The notes beneath the pieces were generated by a model. The model worked only from the letters and a program-made list of their open reading frames with translations. It made no database searches and was not told where the DNA came from. This document shows, in pieces, positions 6,625-8,847 of a stretch of DNA of 8,847 nucleotides (position 1 is its first letter; each line of letters begins with the position of its first letter). The position numbers were made by a program, and so were the translations under genes. This DNA is from Deltaproteobacteria bacterium (GTDB lineage: Bacteria > Desulfobacterota > Binatia > UBA9968): NCBI GenBank assembly GCA_005878685.1, contig VBLN01000047.1:5124-13970 (forward strand), written 5' to 3'.

Positions 6625-7039
6625 GGATCATCCCTCTCCGCTCCACAAACAGCGTAGCGATGGAAAGTTTGTGAGAGGCCAAGCGGAAGGCCTCCCGGGC
6701 CAACTCGCGATCCACTCCTTCCATCTCAAAGAGGATCCTGCCCGGCTGGATCACTGCCACCCATCCTTCCGGAGCGCCCTTTCCCTTTCCCATACGAGTC
6801 TCAGCGGGCTTCTTGGTGATGGGCTTATCAGGAAAGATACGGATCCAAACTTTTCCTCCCCGTTGCAAAAAGCGAGTTAGGGCCACGCGCGCAGCTTCGA
6901 TCTCGCGGGCAGTCATCCAGCCCCGATCCACCGCCTTGAGCCCATAGTCTCCGAAGGCCAAGGTGGCTCCTCTAAAGGCAGTCCCGCCTCTCCGGCCTTT
7001 TTGTTGCTTGCGGTACTTTACCTTTTTTGGCTCTAACAT
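6614..7039 (-). CDS. rplP: 50S ribosomal protein L16 (uL16)
   Basis: uL16 lies near the A-site tRNA elbow and is needed for late 50S maturation. The 141-residue product is of normal length. It starts [16 protein letters not shown] and holds [65 protein letters not shown] and [18 protein letters not shown]. The loop [11 protein letters not shown] includes the conserved Arg at the residue hydroxylated in E. coli L16. The ATG (7039) has a strong GAGGAG (7046-7051) with a 6-nt spacer. That sequence is part of an inverted repeat in the 69-nt spacer, so initiation may be sensitive to structure. rpmC overlaps the 3' end. Confidence 0.98.
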   Translation of the reverse strand: MLEPKKVKYRKQQKGRRGGTAFRGATLAFGDYGLKAVDRGWMTAREIEAARVALTRFLQRGGKVWIRIFPDKPITKKPAETRMGKGKGAPEGWVAVIQPGRILFEMEGVDRELAREAFRLASHKLSIATLFVERRGMIHGS

Positions 7040-7045
7040 CTGTTA

Positions 7046-7089
7046 CTCCTCACCCCCCTGACTCCTGACCCTTTATGTGAGGGGTGAGG
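7046..7089 (-). promoter_or_regulatory. Possible hairpin over the rplP Shine-Dalgarno
   Basis: CCTCACCCC (7048-7056) and GGGGTGAGG (7081-7089) on the plus strand are a perfect 9-bp inverted repeat with a 24-nt loop. In the transcript the 3' arm contains GAGG of the rplP Shine-Dalgarno GAGGAG (7046-7051), so the stem would mask it. A competing pairing exists between CCTGAC copies (7057-7062 or 7064-7069) and GTCAGG (7091-7096). The structure is read directly; a regulatory role is inferred and untested. Confidence 0.35.
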
Positions 7090-7097
7090 CGTCAGGC
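7047..7097 (-). repeat. Heptanucleotide repeat array, direct plus inverted block, rpsC-rplP spacer
   Basis: On the plus strand there are three units of form YCCTSAC: TCCTCAC (7047-7053), CCCTGAC (7056-7062) and TCCTGAC (7063-7069). After a 7-nt gap come three contiguous units in the opposite orientation: GTGAGGG (7077-7083), GTGAGGC (7084-7090) and GTCAGGC (7091-7097). The layout matches the rplN-rplX spacer but the unit sequence is different. The array takes up most of the spacer between rpsC and rplP. Confidence 0.65.
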
Positions 7098-7108
7098 GCA
7101 AGGGGATT

Positions 7109-7771
7109 CTACATTCCCATCGCGGCCTTTTGCTGTTCTTCCTCTTCGGTTAGAATCTCACCGCGAAAAATCCATACCTTGACGCCGATCACACCGTATG
7201 TGGTGCGCGCTTCGCCGAACCCATAGTTCACATCAGCGCGCAACGTATGGAGAGGGACCCGACCTTCGCGGTACCATTCGGTTCGTGCGATCTCAGAGCC
7301 GCCTAGTCTGCCCGCGCATTGAATCTTAACACCTTGAGCCCCCATGCGCATCGCCCTTGAGACACTCTCTTTCATAGCTCTACGAAAGGCGACCCGACGC
7401 TCTAGTTGCAAGGCAACGTTCTCAGATACGAGCTGGGCATCCAAGTCCGGGCGGCGCACTTCAATGATGTTGAGATAGATCTCCCGACTTGCCAGGCGCG
7501 CGAGTTCTTCCTTCAATTTCTCGATCTCCGCCCCCTTCTTACCAATGACGATTCCGGGACGCGCTGTATGAATGTTAATTTTGGCCTTGTTGGCCGCCCT
7601 CTCGATCTCAATCCTGGAAATCCCTGCGTGATAGAGACGACTCTTGAGAAATTTTTTGACCTTAAAATCCTCGTGGAGAAGTCTCGCATAATCGTGCCGC
7701 GAGTACCACTTGGAATCCCAAGATTCGATGACGCCGACACGAAAGATCTTTGGATGTACTTTCTGACCCAT
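7109..7771 (-). CDS. rpsC: 30S ribosomal protein S3 (uS3)
   Basis: uS3 forms part of the mRNA entry channel and helicase activity of the 30S head. The 220-residue product has the N-terminal [23 protein letters not shown], a type II KH domain with the GXXG loop IGKKG (76-80), and the C-terminal S3 domain with [51 protein letters not shown] (about 154-204). A short acidic and Gln-rich tail follows. The ATG at 7771 has AGGAG about 10 nt upstream, overlapping the last rplV codons; rplV ends 6 nt before. A long repeat-bearing spacer separates it from rplP. Confidence 0.98.
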   Translation of the reverse strand: MGQKVHPKIFRVGVIESWDSKWYSRHDYARLLHEDFKVKKFLKSRLYHAGISRIEIERAANKAKINIHTARPGIVIGKKGAEIEKLKEELARLASREIYLNIIEVRRPDLDAQLVSENVALQLERRVAFRRAMKESVSRAMRMGAQGVKIQCAGRLGGSEIARTEWYREGRVPLHTLRADVNYGFGEARTTYGVIGVKVWIFRGEILTEEEEQQKAAMGM

Positions 7772-7777
7772 GAAAGA

Positions 7778-8113
7778 CTATCTCCTCTCGTCAACTACAA
7801 TCGTGATGTGGCTCAGGCGCTTACGGATACGGGTAGCTCGGCCCATGGCACGAGGCATAAAACGTTTCCACATACCCCCCTCATCAACGGTGACCCGCTT
7901 CACATAGAGACGATCCACGTCAACGCTCTGGGTCCCTTCTGCATTGGCCACTGCTGCCCTTACTGTCTTCGCCACAAGCGCCGCCGAACGCTTAGGGACA
8001 AACTTAAGAATACTGAGAGCATCTTCAACTCCCTTCCCCCGAATCTGATCCACCACGAGTCTCACCTTGCGTGGCGAAAGTCGGACAAACCTTGTAACAG
8101 CGCGCGCTTCCAT
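7778..8113 (-). CDS. rplV: 50S ribosomal protein L22 (uL22)
   Basis: uL22 lines the exit tunnel, and its long hairpin forms part of the constriction sensed by stalling peptides and macrolides. The 111-residue product shows ARAVTRFVRLSPRKVRLVVDQIRGKGVEDALSIL (about 3-36) and the hairpin and C-terminal signature RLYVKRVTVDEGGMWKRFMPRAMGRATRIRKRLSHITIVV. The ATG at 8113 lies 17 nt after rpsS and lacks a strong Shine-Dalgarno (only a CAGAG-like sequence). Confidence 0.98.
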   Translation of the reverse strand: MEARAVTRFVRLSPRKVRLVVDQIRGKGVEDALSILKFVPKRSAALVAKTVRAAVANAEGTQSVDVDRLYVKRVTVDEGGMWKRFMPRAMGRATRIRKRLSHITIVVDERR

Positions 8114-8130
8114 CGGCTCTGGCCAACACG

Positions 8131-8517
8131 CTAAGTCGTCTTCGGAGCAGCCGCCGGCTTGGGTGCCGCGGCCGGCTGCGAGGCAGGAGCCCCGGGAGTT
8201 GGAGCGCCAGGCGCCGTAGGGGCGCCGGTGGGAACCGTCTCCTTGGCCTCTCCTTTGCGGTCCCCAGAATGAATGTAAAAAGTCCTTGTCGGGGCGAACT
8301 CGCCCAGTTTATGACCGACCATATTCTCCGTGATAAAAACCGGGATAAATTTCCTGCCATTATGGACGCCAATCGTATGGCCGACCATCTCGGGAATAAT
8401 CGTGGAACGGCGCGACCAAGTCTTTAGAACCCTTTTCTCCTTGGTATTATTCATCGCCTCGATCTTTCGCCTTAGATGCTCGTCCACAAAGGGCCCTTTT
8501 TTGACTGAGCGTGCCAT
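8131..8517 (-). CDS. rpsS: 30S ribosomal protein S19 (uS19) with Ala/Pro-rich C-terminal tail
   Basis: uS19 sits in the 30S head with uS13 and contacts the A-site side and intersubunit bridge B1. Residues 1-84 are a normal S19: [67 protein letters not shown]. The protein then continues to 128 residues, against about 92 in E. coli. The extra tail (about 91-128) is low complexity: Ala, Pro, Thr and Gly with repeats of GAPT/GAPA type and AAAPK. It is in frame, has a clean TAG stop and no sign of a frameshift. The ATG at 8517 follows rplB by 5 nt, with GAGAGG (8528-8533) 10 nt upstream in the last rplB codons. Confidence 0.97.
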   Translation of the reverse strand: MARSVKKGPFVDEHLRRKIEAMNNTKEKRVLKTWSRRSTIIPEMVGHTIGVHNGRKFIPVFITENMVGHKLGEFAPTRTFYIHSGDRKGEAKETVPTGAPTAPGAPTPGAPASQPAAAPKPAAAPKTT

Positions 8518-8522
8518 CGCTG

Positions 8523-8847
8523 TTAAGCCTCTCGCCTTTTGACAATATACTTATCGGATGCGCGGTTCTTTCGGGTTTTATATCCTTTGGTTGGCTTTCC
8601 CCAAGGAGTCTGGGGATGATTTGCCTTGGAGCGGCCCTCTCCTCCGCCATGCGGGTGATCCACGGGATTTTTGGCAATTCCGCGCGTTACCGGCTTCCTC
8701 CTTAACCAACGCACCCTGCCCGCCTTTCCGATAGAGATATTTTCCTGCTCCAGATTGCCGACCTGCCCCACAGTGGCGCGACATTCTGCGAGCACATTTC
8801 GCAGCTCGCCAGAGGGAAGTTTAAGAAGAGCATAATTCCCTTCCTTA
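8523..8847 (-). CDS. rplB: 50S ribosomal protein L2 (uL2), C-terminal part (truncated by window edge)
   Basis: uL2 is a core 23S rRNA-binding protein needed for subunit association and peptidyl transferase activity. The last 107 codons are present, opening [17 protein letters not shown] at 8846. The reading frame is open to the edge. The family signature [13 protein letters not shown] is intact, including the functionally important His in DHPHGG. The residue before it is Lys ([11 protein letters not shown]) where E. coli has Met. The C-terminus [26 protein letters not shown] is typical. It stops with TAA (8525-8523), 5 nt before rpsS. Confidence 0.97.
   Translation of the reverse strand, partial: KEGNYALLKLPSGELRNVLAECRATVGQVGNLEQENISIGKAGRVRWLRRKPVTRGIAKNPVDHPHGGGEGRSKANHPQTPWGKPTKGYKTRKNRASDKYIVKRREA

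Noticed and set aside
7040..7108. CRISPR-like repeat in the rpsC-rplP spacer.
   Set aside because: Units are only 7 nt, lack spacers and occur in both orientations; there are no cas genes nearby.
7406..8134. Open plus-strand frame of 242 codons opposite rpsC and rplV.
   Set aside because: It spans two conserved minus-strand genes and their junction; the product shows no domain. It is explained by codon bias of the true genes.

Overview
This window is a bacterial ribosomal-protein super-operon. It lies entirely on the minus strand, so transcription runs from the high to the low coordinate. In transcription order it holds the end of rplB, then rpsS, rplV, rpsC, rplP, rpmC, rpsQ, rplN, rplX, rplE, rpsN, rpsH, rplF, rplR, rpsE, rplO, secY and adk, then the start of map. 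This is the S10 cluster joined without a break to the spc cluster, followed by the widespread secY-adk-map tail. Sixteen genes are complete and intact. Only rplB (5' part missing) and map (3' part missing) are cut by the window edges. I see no rRNA, tRNA, CRISPR, insertion sequence or phage gene.

The genes encode subunits of both ribosomal particles (uS19, uL22, uS3, uL16, uL29, uS17, uL14, uL24, uL5, uS14, uS8, uL6, uL18, uS5, uL15 and uL2), the protein-conducting channel SecY, adenylate kinase and methionine aminopeptidase. They link ribosome assembly to protein export and N-terminal Met removal. Most junctions are under 25 nt or overlap: rplP/rpmC 11 nt, rplO/secY 8 nt, adk/map and rpsQ/rplN 4 nt each. 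This implies one polycistronic message with extensive translational coupling.

The organism is a bacterium of moderate GC and not a gammaproteobacterium. It has a zinc-ribbon (short, type Z) uS14, a zinc-type adenylate kinase LID and a four-cysteine C-terminus on uL24. There is no rpmD (uL30) between rpsE and rplO. uS19 carries an Ala/Pro-rich C-terminal tail of about 36 residues. I cannot assign a phylum from this alone. uL30 loss is known in Cyanobacteria and candidate-phyla-radiation bacteria, but the other features do not single out either.

The unexplained structure is in three spacers of about 70 nt that interrupt the compact operon: rpsC-rplP, rplN-rplX and rplR-rpsE. The first two share a design: 7-nt units in tandem, a short gap, then 7-nt units in the opposite orientation. 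The unit sequence differs between the two spacers. In rpsC-rplP the array supplies the rplP Shine-Dalgarno sequence and can fold over it. The rest is well-conserved housekeeping sequence, and I found no evidence of a new enzymatic or defence system.
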